This document shows positions 53,683 through 62,834 of a stretch of 64,000 nucleotides of DNA, in pieces (position 1 is the stretch's first letter; every line of letters begins with the position of its first letter). A model generated the notes under the pieces. That model worked only from the letters and a program-made list of their open reading frames with translations. It had not been told where the DNA came from and ran no database searches. Made by a program: the position numbers and the translations under genes. The DNA comes from Caballeronia telluris (GTDB taxonomy: Bacteria > Pseudomonadota > Gammaproteobacteria > Burkholderiales > Burkholderiaceae): positions 1 through 64,000 of the forward strand of contig NZ_FCNZ02000014.1 of NCBI RefSeq assembly GCF_001544495.1, in the 5' to 3' direction.

Positions 53683-55044
53683 TCAGGCTTTTTTCTTGGT
53701 CGGCCGCACGTAGCCCTGGCGGCTCACCTGCGTCTTTTCGTTCAGCACGAGTTCGCCCTCGGCGACGTCCTTCCACACCGTTGTGCCCGCCGCGATAGTC
53801 ACGCCGCGGCCGATGCGCACCGGCGCCACGAGTTGCGTATCGGAGCCGACGAACACGTCGTCTTCGATCACCGTGCGATGCTTGTTCGCGCCGTCGTAAT
53901 TGCAGGTGATCGTGCCCGCGCCGATATTCACGCGCGCGCCGACGTCCGAATCGCCGACATACGCGAGATGGTTCGCCTTCGAGCCGCGCCCGAGCACCGC
54001 GTTCTTCACTTCGACGAAGTTGCCGATATGCGCTTCGTCGCCGAGCACGGCGCCCGGGCGCAGCCGAGCGTACGGTCCGAGCACGACGTTCGCGCCGGTC
54101 GTGCCGCCTTCGATGTGCGTGAACGCATCGACGCGCGTGCCTTCGCCGATCCGCGCATCGCGGATCACGCAGTTCGGGCCGATCGTCACGTTGTCCGCGA
54201 GTGTCACCTCGCCTTCGAACACGCAGTTCACGTCGATCGACACATCGCGGCCGCACTGGAGCGTGCCGCGCACGTCGAGGCGCGCGGGGTCCATCAGCGT
54301 CACGCCCGCGACGAGCAGCGCGTTCGCGACGTTGCGCTGGTGCACGCGTTCGAGTTCGGCGAGTTGCTGCTTGCTGTTCACGCCGAGCGTTTCCCACTCC
54401 TCGTCCGGCTGCGCAGTGACGACTTCGACGCCCGCTTCTAGCGCGCGCTCGACCACGTCGGTCAAATAGAACTCGCCCTGCGCGTTGTCGTTTTTCAGGG
54501 ACGCGAGCCAGGTCGCGAGCTGTTGCGTCGGCGTGACGACGATGCCGGTGTTGATCTCGGCGATCTCGCGTTCGTCGGCGCTGGCGTCCTTCTGCTCGAC
54601 GATCTTGCGCACGGCGCCCGCCGCATCGCGCACGATGCGCCCGTAACCCGTCGGGTCATCGAGCGTGACGGTCAGCACGCCGTAGCGGCCGTTGCTCGCG
54701 GCATCGACGAGACGTTCGAGCGTGCTCGCCCGCGTGAGCGGCACGTCGCCGTAGAGCACGAGCGTCGGCACCGACGGATCGACGAGCGGCAGCGCCTGCT
54801 GCACCGCGTGGCCCGTGCCGAGCTGCTGCGCCTGCACGGCGAACTGCACGTCCGGCGCGCCGACGGCGGCCTGGACCTGCTCGGCGCCATGTCCCACGAC
54901 GACGACGAGGCGCGTCGGCTTGAGCGTTCTTGCCGTGTCGATCACGTGCGACAGCAGCGGTTTGCCGGCCAGCGCGTGCAGCACTTTCGGGAGTGCCGAA
55001 TTCATGCGCTTGCCCATGCCGGCAGCCAGGATGACTATGTTCAT
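53683..55044 (-). CDS. glmU: Bifunctional UDP-GlcNAc pyrophosphorylase / GlcN-1-P acetyltransferase
   Basis: 453 residues. The N-terminal uridyltransferase domain has [20 protein letters not shown] and YGDVPLTRA. The C-terminal left-handed beta-helix acetyltransferase has the hexapeptide repeats and [17 protein letters not shown] with the catalytic His. It supplies UDP-GlcNAc for peptidoglycan and lipopolysaccharide. The glmU-glmS order suggests a single transcript. Confidence 0.97.
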   Translation of the reverse strand: MNIVILAAGMGKRMNSALPKVLHALAGKPLLSHVIDTARTLKPTRLVVVVGHGAEQVQAAVGAPDVQFAVQAQQLGTGHAVQQALPLVDPSVPTLVLYGDVPLTRASTLERLVDAASNGRYGVLTVTLDDPTGYGRIVRDAAGAVRKIVEQKDASADEREIAEINTGIVVTPTQQLATWLASLKNDNAQGEFYLTDVVERALEAGVEVVTAQPDEEWETLGVNSKQQLAELERVHQRNVANALLVAGVTLMDPARLDVRGTLQCGRDVSIDVNCVFEGEVTLADNVTIGPNCVIRDARIGEGTRVDAFTHIEGGTTGANVVLGPYARLRPGAVLGDEAHIGNFVEVKNAVLGRGSKANHLAYVGDSDVGARVNIGAGTITCNYDGANKHRTVIEDDVFVGSDTQLVAPVRIGRGVTIAAGTTVWKDVAEGELVLNEKTQVSRQGYVRPTKKKA

Positions 55045-55155
55045 CGCGTCGAATGATGTGAGGAAAATCGGGCGGCCAATATAGCATGGCGGCCGCGGCG
55101 GCCAGGGCCGTGCGAAGCCCGCGCGGCCTTGCGGGGAACCGGATTGCGCAGTGCG

Positions 55156-56118
55156 TCAAAGGTCATCGAACTGGACGATTGAAACGGTGTTCGTCGTGCC
55201 TGACGGTTCGCTCGCGCACGGTTCCTCGTCGAATGCGATGTCGCCTTGCGGATCGGCCTCGCCCGTCGCCCGGAGGCCGGCGAACGGAAACAGCGTGTGA
55301 TCCATCAGATGCGACGGCACCACGTTGCCGAGCGCATTGAACATGTTCTCGACGCGCCCCGGAAAACGCTTGTCCCAATCGCGGATCAGCGCTTTCATTT
55401 CCGCGCGCTTCAGGTTCGGCTGGCTGCCGCACAGGTTGCACGGAATGATCGGAAATTCGCGCAGATCGGCGTATTTCTCGAGATCCGCTTCCTTCACGTA
55501 GGCGAGCGGCCGGATCACGACGTTCTTGCCGTCGTCGGATTGCAGCTTCGGGGGCATGCCCTTCAGCTTGCCGCCGTAGAACATGTTGAGCAAAAGCGTC
55601 TGCAGGATGTCGTCGCGATGATGGCCGAGCGCGATCTTCGTCGCGCCCAGTTCGCCCGCGACGCGGTACAGGATGCCGCGACGCAGCCGCGAGCAGAGCG
55701 AACACGTCGTCTTGCCCTCGGGCACCAGCCGCTTGACGATGCTGTACGTGTCCTGATTCTCGATATGAAACGGAATATCGAGCTTCTTCAGATAGTCGGG
55801 GAGCACGTGCTCCGGAAAACCTGGCTGCTTCTGGTCGAGATTGACGGCGACGATCTCGAAGTCGATCGGCGCGCGCTCGCGCAGTCGCATCAGGAGTTCG
55901 AGCATGGCGTAGCTGTCCTTCCCGCCCGACAGGCAGACCATCACCTTGTCGCCCTGCTCGATCATGTTGTAGTCGCCGATTGCCTGGCCCACTTGCCGCG
56001 CGAGGCGCTTGAAGAGCTTGTTGTTCTCGTAGGCCTCCTTTTGCTCGCGGCGCGTGAGCGCGGCGCGCTCGGGCGTCTCTCCGTGCGCGTGCGGGGCGGC
56101 TTGAGCGGGCGTGTTCAT
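55156..56118 (-). CDS. ttcA: tRNA 2-thiocytidine(32) synthetase TtcA
   Basis: The 320-residue PP-loop ATPase adds sulfur to cytidine 32 of certain tRNAs. The PP-loop SGGKDS is at 64-69. Paired Cys are in [12 protein letters not shown] (Cys139, Cys142) and PCNLCGSQP (Cys227, Cys230), where the Fe-S cluster and sulfur relay reside. Its start overlaps the end of folB by 4 bases (ATGA), implying coupling. Confidence 0.95.
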   Translation of the reverse strand: MNTPAQAAPHAHGETPERAALTRREQKEAYENNKLFKRLARQVGQAIGDYNMIEQGDKVMVCLSGGKDSYAMLELLMRLRERAPIDFEIVAVNLDQKQPGFPEHVLPDYLKKLDIPFHIENQDTYSIVKRLVPEGKTTCSLCSRLRRGILYRVAGELGATKIALGHHRDDILQTLLLNMFYGGKLKGMPPKLQSDDGKNVVIRPLAYVKEADLEKYADLREFPIIPCNLCGSQPNLKRAEMKALIRDWDKRFPGRVENMFNALGNVVPSHLMDHTLFPFAGLRATGEADPQGDIAFDEEPCASEPSGTTNTVSIVQFDDL

Positions 56119-56516
56119 GCTCGTTCCTCTTTGATGCGAAAGACTTCGACGCCCACGGCGTCACAGTCGGGATAAACGTCGGGCTTTTCCGTCGATACGG
56201 CGACCGCCAGCACGCGCGGATGCGCCAGCAACGCGGCCGCGACGTCGTCGCAGAGCGTTTCCTGCAGATGGATGTGGCCGCGCTTCACGCGTTCCGCGAT
56301 GGTCGAGCGCATGAAGTCGTAGTCGACGACTTCGCGCAGTTTGTCCTCGACAGGCGTCGACAGCGCGAGCGGCACGAACAGCTCGACATTGATCACGACG
56401 CGCTGCTCGCCCTGCTTTTCGAAGTCATGCACGCCGATGTTGATGCGCACTTCGTAATTGCGCAGAAAGAGCCGCCGGCAGTCGGCAAGCCGGGGATGCG
56501 AAAGTGCGGCAAGCAT
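56115..56516 (-). CDS. folB: Dihydroneopterin aldolase
   Basis: The 133-residue enzyme converts 7,8-dihydroneopterin to 6-hydroxymethyl-dihydropterin in folate synthesis. Conserved features include [20 protein letters not shown] near residue 20, [11 protein letters not shown] in the middle, and a C-terminal pterin-binding Lys in [18 protein letters not shown]. It starts 30 bases downstream of the SDR gene and overlaps ttcA by 4 bases. Confidence 0.93.
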   Translation of the reverse strand: MLAALSHPRLADCRRLFLRNYEVRINIGVHDFEKQGEQRVVINVELFVPLALSTPVEDKLREVVDYDFMRSTIAERVKRGHIHLQETLCDDVAAALLAHPRVLAVAVSTEKPDVYPDCDAVGVEVFRIKEERA

Positions 56517-56546
56517 GGTGTTTTCCGTTAGGTGGTGCGTGCGTCT

Positions 56547-57380
56547 TCAATGCGGGTTGCCGATGATGAACATCACGTCGCGCGGGCTCGGCACGAGATG
56601 CTGCCCGCCATCGACGACGAGCGTCGTGCCCGTCACGCCGTGCGCCGTCGCCAGATAGCAGGCGGCCTCGGCGACGTCTTCGACCCGCGACGCCCGTCCG
56701 AGCGGCGTCACGCGGTGCGCCGCTTCGAACGTGGCGGGCGTCTGGCCGGCGGAGATCATCGTGAGGCCGGGCGCGAGCCCGACGACGCGCAGTTTCGGCG
56801 CGAGCGCCTGCGCTAGCGCGATGGTCGCGTTGTCGAGCGCGGCCTTGGTCAGCGTGTACGACAAGTAATCCGGATTCATGTTGTACAGCTTCTGATCGAG
56901 CACGTTGATCACGACGCCGCGCTGGTTTTCGTCCTCGACGGCCGCTTCCGGCACCGTTTCGTAGAGCGCGCGGGCCAGCGTCAGCGGCGCGGCGAGGTTC
57001 ACGGCGGTCATTTCCAGCAGTCTGGCGTAGCCGAAATCCTGCGCGGTATCTTCGACGAAACGCGACGCGCAGTTCACCACGCAAGCCAGGCCGCCGAGCG
57101 CCTCGACGCAGGCCGGCACGAGCGCGGCGACCTCCGCCTCGATGGCGAGATCCGCCCGCAGCGCGACCGCCCGGCGGCCGAGCGCGGCGATTTCCGCGAC
57201 CGTTTCGCGCGCGTCGTGCTCCGATTCGCCGAAATGCACGGCGACGTCCCAGCCGCGCGACGCAAAACCGAGCGCGATGCCCCGGCCGATGCGCTTCGCC
57301 GCGCCGGTGACGAGCACGACGCGCGGCTTCTCGGCCGACTGGGGCCCAACGGGCGCGGAAACTGAAGAAGAAACGCTCAT
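56547..57380 (-). CDS. SDR oxidoreductase, pteridine reductase (FolM)-like
   Basis: 277 residues. The N-terminal NADPH motif is VLVTGAAKRIGRGIALGFA; the TGxxxRxG form is the hallmark of pteridine reductases (PTR1, FolM) in place of the usual TGxxxGxG. The catalytic Tyr-x-x-x-Lys is YTLTK (PDYLSYTLTKAALDNA). It lies directly upstream of folB, which supports a role in dihydro-/tetrahydro-pterin reduction. Which pterin it reduces is not known. Start at 57380 leaves only 13 bases to the divergent MidA-like gene. Confidence 0.85.
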   Translation of the reverse strand: MSVSSSVSAPVGPQSAEKPRVVLVTGAAKRIGRGIALGFASRGWDVAVHFGESEHDARETVAEIAALGRRAVALRADLAIEAEVAALVPACVEALGGLACVVNCASRFVEDTAQDFGYARLLEMTAVNLAAPLTLARALYETVPEAAVEDENQRGVVINVLDQKLYNMNPDYLSYTLTKAALDNATIALAQALAPKLRVVGLAPGLTMISAGQTPATFEAAHRVTPLGRASRVEDVAEAACYLATAHGVTGTTLVVDGGQHLVPSPRDVMFIIGNPH

Positions 57381-57393
57381 TTACAATACTGGG

Positions 57394-58599
57394 ATGAATC
57401 CGAATGCCCGACAATCCGACAGTTTACCTGCTCCCGGCGCCGACGCGCTGGCGCAATCCGAAGCGCTCACGGCCCTGATTCGCGAGCGCATGGCCGACGC
57501 GGGCGGCTGGCTGCCCTTCGACCGCTATATGGAACTCGCGCTGTACGCGCCGGGCCTCGGCTACTACAGCGGCGGCGCGATGAAATTCGGCCGTCGCGCG
57601 GAAGACGGCAGCGACTTCGTGACGGCGCCGGAACTCTCGCCGCTCTTCGCCGCCACGCTCGCCCGGCCTGTTGCGCAAGCGCTACGGAAAAGCGGCACGC
57701 GCGACCTGATGGAATTCGGCGCGGGCACGGGCAAGCTGGCGGCGGGGCTCCTGAACGCGCTCGCCGACCTCGACGTCCCGTTCGACAGCTATTCCATCGT
57801 CGATTTGTCGGGCGAATTGCGCGAGCGCCAGAGCGCGACGCTGGAAGCCGAGGCACCCGTCCTCGCGTCGAGGGTGAAATGGCTCGATGCGCTTCCGGAG
57901 GAATTCGCGGGCGTGGTGATCGGCAACGAAGTGCTCGATGCGATGCCGGTGCGTCTTGTCGTGCGCAAGCTCGGCGCGTGGCACGAACGCGGCGTGGTGG
58001 AACTGGACGGCCGTTTCGCCTTCGACGACAAGCCGCTCGCCGCCGATCCGCTCGTCGCGACGATCGACACCGCCATCGACGCCGTCAACGACGAGCCGTT
58101 CGCCGAATACGTCACCGAGACGCACGAAGCTGCGCTCGCGTTCACGAAGACGGTTTGCGCGATGCTCACGCGCGGCGCGGCGTTTTTCATCGACTACGGG
58201 TTTCCGCGTCACGAGTTCTATCACGCGCAACGCGCGGGCGGCACGCTGATGTGCCATTACCGGCATCGCGCGCACGCCGATCCGTTCCTGTATCCCGGCT
58301 TGCAGGACATCACCGCGCACGTGGAATTCACCGGCATCGCCGAAGCGGGCGTAGACACGGGCGCGGACCTGCTCGGCTTCACGTCGCAGGCGCGCTTTCT
58401 CATGAATGCGGGCATCACCGATGTCCTCACCGACATCGATCCCGCCGACGCCCGCCGCTATCTGCCGGCGGCCAACGCGGTGCAGAAGCTGTTGTCGGAA
58501 GCGGAGATGGGCGAGCTGTTCAAGGTGATCGCGTTCTCGCGCGGCATCGACGAGACGCTCGACGCCTTCGCGGCCGGCGACCGCTCGCACACGCTGTAG
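57394..58599 (+). CDS. MidA/NDUFAF7-like SAM-dependent methyltransferase
   Basis: 401 residues, COG1565-type. Motif I is FGAGTGKLAAGL and an IGNEVLDAMPVRLV segment is typical of NDUFAF7/MidA proteins. Mitochondrial relatives methylate an arginine on a complex I subunit during assembly. Bacterial function is not established. The ATG at 57394 gives the conserved N terminus and leaves 13 bases to the divergent SDR start, so the promoters must overlap coding DNA. Confidence 0.85.
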   Translation: MNPNARQSDSLPAPGADALAQSEALTALIRERMADAGGWLPFDRYMELALYAPGLGYYSGGAMKFGRRAEDGSDFVTAPELSPLFAATLARPVAQALRKSGTRDLMEFGAGTGKLAAGLLNALADLDVPFDSYSIVDLSGELRERQSATLEAEAPVLASRVKWLDALPEEFAGVVIGNEVLDAMPVRLVVRKLGAWHERGVVELDGRFAFDDKPLAADPLVATIDTAIDAVNDEPFAEYVTETHEAALAFTKTVCAMLTRGAAFFIDYGFPRHEFYHAQRAGGTLMCHYRHRAHADPFLYPGLQDITAHVEFTGIAEAGVDTGADLLGFTSQARFLMNAGITDVLTDIDPADARRYLPAANAVQKLLSEAEMGELFKVIAFSRGIDETLDAFAAGDRSHTL

Positions 58600-58608
58600 G
58601 AACGCGCC

Positions 58609-58803
58609 ATGATCCGCTGGCTGCTCACCACCTTCGTCGCGCTGTCGATCCTCTCGGCCTGCTGGCCGTGGCTCAGAAAGCTCGGCATCGGCAGGCTGCC
58701 CGGCGATTTCACGCTGCGTCTGTTCGGGCGCGAGTATCCGTTCCCGTTCATGTCGACGCTGATTCTTTCGATGCTGCTTTCGCTGATCGCACGGCTGCTT
58801 TAG
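58609..58803 (+). CDS. DUF2905 family membrane protein
   Basis: 64 residues with two hydrophobic helices flanking a conserved LRKLGIGRLPGDFTLRLFG loop, the DUF2905 pattern. It starts 9 bases after the MidA-like gene on the same strand and is probably in its operon. Function is unknown. Confidence 0.85.
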   Translation: MIRWLLTTFVALSILSACWPWLRKLGIGRLPGDFTLRLFGREYPFPFMSTLILSMLLSLIARLL

Positions 58804-58909
58804 ACGGCGCGGGCAACGCCGAATCGATCACAGCGACTCCTCCTCTTTAGCACGGGCCTGTCGCCAGAGGAGGAAGCGCTGGCTCAATCAAGAACTCATC
58901 GACGGGGCA

Positions 58910-59395
58910 TCACTTGTTCCAGCAGTTGGACGACTGATCGCTTGTCGTCACCCAAAAGCGGCTCGAGCCATCTATGTTTCCGTACGCTTGCCAGCCCCAG
59001 CCGCCGCTGCCGTCGTGAAATTCCGCCATTCGATAGCCGGGACCAAATTCGCCGCGGCAGATTGCATTGCCATCGGCAAGGCTCGTCATGGTATCGCCAC
59101 GCACTGCCCGGCTCAGGCCTATGTTGCCTTTGGCCCAACCGTTATAGGAATTGCTGGGGACTGGCCCCGGCGCACCGTCCTGATTGATACAGAGCACGGG
59201 CAGTTTAATGGAACAAGCAGTATCACCCTGGTATGCGTCGCACTTCGTGCCGTCAGTGTTGGTGCAGCTCACGCTGTCCACGCCATTCGCATGGCCCGTT
59301 TTGAACCACGTCATACCCTTGCCGCCCGCAGCGAAGGCTGTGTGCGAGGCAAGCAAAGTGAGTGCAAGGATGCAGAGTTTCGTTTTCGTTGTCAT
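58910..59395 (-). CDS. Exported Cys/Trp-rich protein of unknown function
   Basis: 161 residues with a signal peptide (KTKLCILALTLLASHTAFAA). The mature part has six Cys (VSCTNT, TKCDAY, TACSIK, PVLCINQ, AICRGE and SSNCWNK) and many Trp/Gly (GSGGWGWQAYGNID; SSRFWVTTSDQ). The Cys spacing suggests three disulfides. The coding DNA is less GC-rich than the neighbours. I do not recognise the family, so it may be an acquired secreted protein. The ATG at 59395 begins the signal peptide; a longer upstream frame is unlikely. Confidence 0.75.
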   Translation of the reverse strand: MTTKTKLCILALTLLASHTAFAAGGKGMTWFKTGHANGVDSVSCTNTDGTKCDAYQGDTACSIKLPVLCINQDGAPGPVPSNSYNGWAKGNIGLSRAVRGDTMTSLADGNAICRGEFGPGYRMAEFHDGSGGWGWQAYGNIDGSSRFWVTTSDQSSNCWNK

Positions 59396-59844
59396 TTTCG
59401 GATCCTGATATGAATGCGGCTGACGATCAACGATCGACGTCGTGGCCGCTCGGCCTACTAAGAAAGGTTGGCTTTTTGCCTGCCCTCCGTTTTGCATGAG
59501 TTTGCCCGGCTCTGAAAGCCGGGTTTTCAAGTCAACCGTTAGGATGACAAACCGTAAAATCGCACGGCGTTCGGCCCGCCCCCATACGATTCATCCGAAA
59601 ATTAGGTCCGCAAGAATTCGATCTTCATTGCAGGAGATGTGAGTCAAAATCATGAACGATGCGCGACGGCCGTGACAATGACGGCATGGCAGGATGGCGA
59701 CAGGTGCGCTTTCGGGATCGATGCCGGCAAGCGCAACGCGTGCAGGGCGCGAGCGGCACACGTGGTGTGTGATGCGGATTCAGTCGGGCGGTGAGGAACC
59801 ATTGCACAGTAGACCCGAATACCGCCAGGCCACCACAAGTCCGC
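59396..59844. other. Lower-GC intergenic region
   Basis: About 450 bases between the exported protein gene and cca. The hairpin CCCGGCT/AGCCGGG (59505-59523) with a short T run is the only clear structure. The remainder holds the exported gene's promoter and the 3' end region of cca. No gene is supported. Confidence 0.45.
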
Positions 59845-61089
59845 TCAACCCGCCGCGTTCTCCAGCGCCGCCTTGACCGCCTCGACGCGCGCGTGATGCA
59901 CCGCGTCCTTGATCTTCGCGGGCGCGCTCGCGTAGTGCTGCGCGACGGCGCCCGCATCGACCGCGCGCGCCGCCACCAGCGCTTCGCGCAGCCGCTCCGC
60001 CTGCGGATACGGCTGCTGCGACAGGCCGAGCCGCCCGCGCGCGTCCGCGACGCACGCCTGCAAGGCCTCCGCGAAACGCGCGGGCTTGCGCAGCGCGTCG
60101 CAGCGCTCGAAGAGGCGCACGAGCGCCGCCGGTCCCATCTCCATCACGCGATGAATGTTGCCGTGCTCGCGCGCGACGAGCAGCGCCAGATCGCGACATT
60201 CGTTCGGCACGCGCAGCCGCTCGCACAAGGGCCTGAGCAGATCGACGCTGCGTCCTTCGTGACCGATATGGCGAGGCAGGATATCGTCGGGCGTGGTTGC
60301 CTTGCCGAGGTCGTGCGTGAGCGCCGCGAACCGCACCGGCAGCGCGAAACCCTGCGACGCCGCGTAGTCGAGCACCATCATCACGTGCACGCCGGTATCG
60401 ACTTCGGGGTGATAGTCGGCGCGCTGCGGCACGCCCCACAGCGCCTCGACTTCCGGCAGGATGCGCGCGAGCGCGCCGCTTTCGCGCAGCACGTCGAACA
60501 TCCGCGAGGGCGTGCGCTCCATCAGTCCGCGCGACACTTCCTGCCACACGCGTTCGGGCACGAGCGCGTCGACCTCGCCCGCCGCGACCATCTTCTTCAT
60601 CAGCGCGCGCGTTTCGTCGGCGACGGTGAAATCCGCGAAACGCGCCGCGAAGCGCGCGATGCGCAGAATGCGCACCGGATCTTCGACGAACGCTTCCCCG
60701 ACGTGGCGAAACAGCTTCTGCGCGAGATCGGCGCGCCCATTGAACGGATCGATGACGGGACCGGTGAGTTCGCCGTCCGGGCTCACTTCGCGCGCCATCG
60801 CGTTGATCGTCAGGTCGCGGCGCGCGAGATCCTCTTCGAGCGTCACGTCGGGCGAATAGTAGAACTGGAAGCCGTGATAGCCGGCCGCCGTCTTGCGCTC
60901 GGTGCGCGCGAGCGCATATTCCTCATGCGTCACCGGGTGCAGGAACACCGGAAAGTCCTTCCCGACCGGCCGATACCCTTGCGCGACCATCTGCTCGGGC
61001 GTCGCCCCGACCACGACGTAATCGCGATCCACTACCGGCACGCCGAGCAGTTCGTCGCGGATCGCGCCGCCCACGGCGTAGATGTTCAT
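59845..61089 (-). CDS. cca: CCA-adding tRNA nucleotidyltransferase
   Basis: The 414-residue enzyme adds or repairs the tRNA 3'-CCA end. The class II nucleotidyltransferase head has VGGAIRDELLGVPVVDRDYV (G-G-x-x-R and D-x-D), RRDLTINAMA and RILRIARFAARF. A C-terminal HD domain (ALTHDLGKATTP) fits the bacterial form that also has phosphohydrolase activity. Its ATG overlaps the gst stop (ATGA), so the two are coupled; longer upstream frames are rejected. Confidence 0.95.
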   Translation of the reverse strand: MNIYAVGGAIRDELLGVPVVDRDYVVVGATPEQMVAQGYRPVGKDFPVFLHPVTHEEYALARTERKTAAGYHGFQFYYSPDVTLEEDLARRDLTINAMAREVSPDGELTGPVIDPFNGRADLAQKLFRHVGEAFVEDPVRILRIARFAARFADFTVADETRALMKKMVAAGEVDALVPERVWQEVSRGLMERTPSRMFDVLRESGALARILPEVEALWGVPQRADYHPEVDTGVHVMMVLDYAASQGFALPVRFAALTHDLGKATTPDDILPRHIGHEGRSVDLLRPLCERLRVPNECRDLALLVAREHGNIHRVMEMGPAALVRLFERCDALRKPARFAEALQACVADARGRLGLSQQPYPQAERLREALVAARAVDAGAVAQHYASAPAKIKDAVHHARVEAVKAALENAAG

Positions 61090-61703
61090 TGCTCGCTGCC
61101 CGCGGCGTCGATCCACGCGGCGACCGCCGGCAGTGCCGTCACGCGCTCGGCGTAGGCGCGCGCCACGTCGGAGAGCGGCGGTGCGTAGGAATTGAAGCGC
61201 ATCACGACCGGCGCGAACATCGCGTCGGCGATACCGAATTCGCCGAACAGGAACGGGCCGCCGTGCGCGCTCAGGCACGCCTGCCAGATCGCCTCGATGC
61301 GCGCCACGTTGGCGAGCGCTTCAGGCGTGTGGCCGGTGCCGGGCGCGCGCTTCTTGACATCCATCGGCATGTCGCTGCGCAGGTCCGCGAAACCCGCGTG
61401 CATTTCCGCGCTGATGCTGCGCGCCCGTGCGCGGGCCGACGCGTCGCGCGGCCACATGGCGTGCTGCGGATACTGTTCGGCAAGCGTCTCGATGATCGCG
61501 AGCGATTCCCAGACCGGCTCGCCCGCATCGGTGATCAGGCACGGCACCTTGCCCGACGGCGAATAGCGCAGGATCTGCTCTTTCGAGTCGGGACGGCCGA
61601 GGCGCACTGCGATTTCGTCGAAGGGAATCGCGAAGTGCGTCAGCAGGAGCCACGGTCGCATCGACCAGGACGACACGGACTTGTCACCGATAAGAAGTTT
61701 CAT
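61086..61703 (-). CDS. Glutathione S-transferase family protein
   Basis: 205 residues. The thioredoxin-like N-terminal domain has SVSSWSMRPWLLLTHF (candidate catalytic Ser) and KVPCLITDAGEPVWESLAI with the glutathione-binding Glu-Ser. The helical C-terminal domain follows. The substrate is unknown. The ATG at 61703 is preferred over a GTG six bases upstream. It precedes cca with a 4-base overlap. Confidence 0.88.
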   Translation of the reverse strand: MKLLIGDKSVSSWSMRPWLLLTHFAIPFDEIAVRLGRPDSKEQILRYSPSGKVPCLITDAGEPVWESLAIIETLAEQYPQHAMWPRDASARARARSISAEMHAGFADLRSDMPMDVKKRAPGTGHTPEALANVARIEAIWQACLSAHGGPFLFGEFGIADAMFAPVVMRFNSYAPPLSDVARAYAERVTALPAVAAWIDAAGSEQ

Positions 61704-61727
61704 GGGCACGCTTGAAGGAAAAAAAAA

Positions 61728-62684
61728 TTAACGATGCGCCGACGCGCGAAACGTGCTGAAGCGCGAGCGCGACGAATTGCCGGTCAGATACAGGGGCGCG
61801 ATGGCCTCGATGCTCGCCGGCTCGCCGATGCCGAGTTCCGGCGCGAGCGGTCCGCTCGCGATGCTCGGCGTTTTCATCGAATCGAGATTGTCGCGCGACA
61901 TCATTGGTTCGCCGGGCGCCAGTTCGAGCGCCATCGCCTGCAATCGGCCGAGGCTGTCCGGCAGCTTGATGATCTTCGCGTGCTTGCCGATCGTCGCGCC
62001 GCTGAAGCGCACGAGTTCCGCGAGCGTGTAGACGGCCGGCCCCGCGAGTTCGTAGGTGCGTCCGCTCGCGGCATCGAGATCGAGCACGTTGACGATCGCC
62101 TTCGCCACGTCGCCGACGAATACCGGCTGGAACTGGGCGTCGGCGCAGGCGAGCGGAATCACCGGGAACAGGCGTTCGAGAAACGCGAACTGGTTCAGCA
62201 GGTTGTCCTCGGGGCCAAACACGACCGAACTCTGGAAGATGGTCGTGGCGAGCGACGATTCGCGGATCACCTTCTCGCCGTCGCCGCGCGAGCGCAGATA
62301 CATGCTCGGGCCGTTCGGATCGGCGCCGATTGCGCTCATGTGCAACAGACGCCGCACGCCCTTCGACTCGCAAGCCGCGACGATCCGCCTCGGCAACTCG
62401 ACATGCGCCTTCGCGAACTCGGGACCGTACGGATCACCGCGCCGCCCTTGCAGGATGCCGACGAGGTTGACCACCGCATCGGCCTCGGCGACGAACGCGG
62501 CAAGCTGCGCCGGATCATGCACGTCGGTTTCGATCACATCGACGGGAAGCAGCGTCAGGTGCGCGGCATTGTTTCGCCGCCGCGTCGCGATGCGCACATT
62601 TTTGCCCAACTCGACGAGCGCGTTCACGAGATGACTGCCGATGAAACCCGAACCGCCGATCAGCGCTACTTTCTGATGTCGCAT
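61728..62684 (-). CDS. NDUFA9-like atypical SDR (NAD-dependent epimerase family)
   Basis: 318 residues. VALIGGSGFIGSHLVNALVE is the dinucleotide loop, followed by RIATRRRNNAAH (NADP-type). VVNLVGILQGRRGDPYGPEF and LHMSAIGADPNGPSMYLRSR match the complex I NDUFA9-like atypical SDRs. Role in bacteria is unknown; possibly quinone or isoprenoid metabolism. It is 24 bases upstream of gst, forming an NDUFA9-like, gst, cca row on the minus strand. Confidence 0.85.
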   Translation of the reverse strand: MRHQKVALIGGSGFIGSHLVNALVELGKNVRIATRRRNNAAHLTLLPVDVIETDVHDPAQLAAFVAEADAVVNLVGILQGRRGDPYGPEFAKAHVELPRRIVAACESKGVRRLLHMSAIGADPNGPSMYLRSRGDGEKVIRESSLATTIFQSSVVFGPEDNLLNQFAFLERLFPVIPLACADAQFQPVFVGDVAKAIVNVLDLDAASGRTYELAGPAVYTLAELVRFSGATIGKHAKIIKLPDSLGRLQAMALELAPGEPMMSRDNLDSMKTPSIASGPLAPELGIGEPASIEAIAPLYLTGNSSRSRFSTFRASAHR

Positions 62685-62721
62685 ATTCGCCCCTGATGGA
62701 TGGCGGCGGCGTCACGCAAGG

Positions 62722-62773
62722 GCTTCACGCGATTGCTTCACGTGACTGCTTCACGTGACTGCTTCACGTGACA
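62722..62773. repeat. Four 13-bp tandem repeats containing CACGTG
   Basis: Four head-to-tail units of 13 bases: GCTTCACGCGATT (62722-62734), GCTTCACGTGACT (62735-62747), an exact copy (62748-62760) and GCTTCACGTGACA (62761-62773). Three units contain the palindrome CACGTG. The array lies just upstream of the NDUFA9-like gene start (62684) and downstream of the lytic transglycosylase gene, so it is in the likely promoter zone of the former. Confidence 0.85.
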
Positions 62774-62777
62774 CCCG

Positions 62778-62821
62778 GGCCGCGCGTCTTTCCGTTGAAC
62801 GGAGTGATGAAACGCGCGGCC
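62778..62821. terminator. Hairpin downstream of the lytic transglycosylase gene
   Basis: GGCCGCGCGT (62778-62787) pairs perfectly with ACGCGCGGCC (62812-62821). The loop contains a smaller dyad TCCGTTGAACGGA. It lies 14 bases after the stop of the minus-strand gene. There is no U-run, so termination would be atypical; transcript 3'-end protection is another possibility. Confidence 0.45.
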
Positions 62822-62834
62822 TTGCAGGCAAGGC

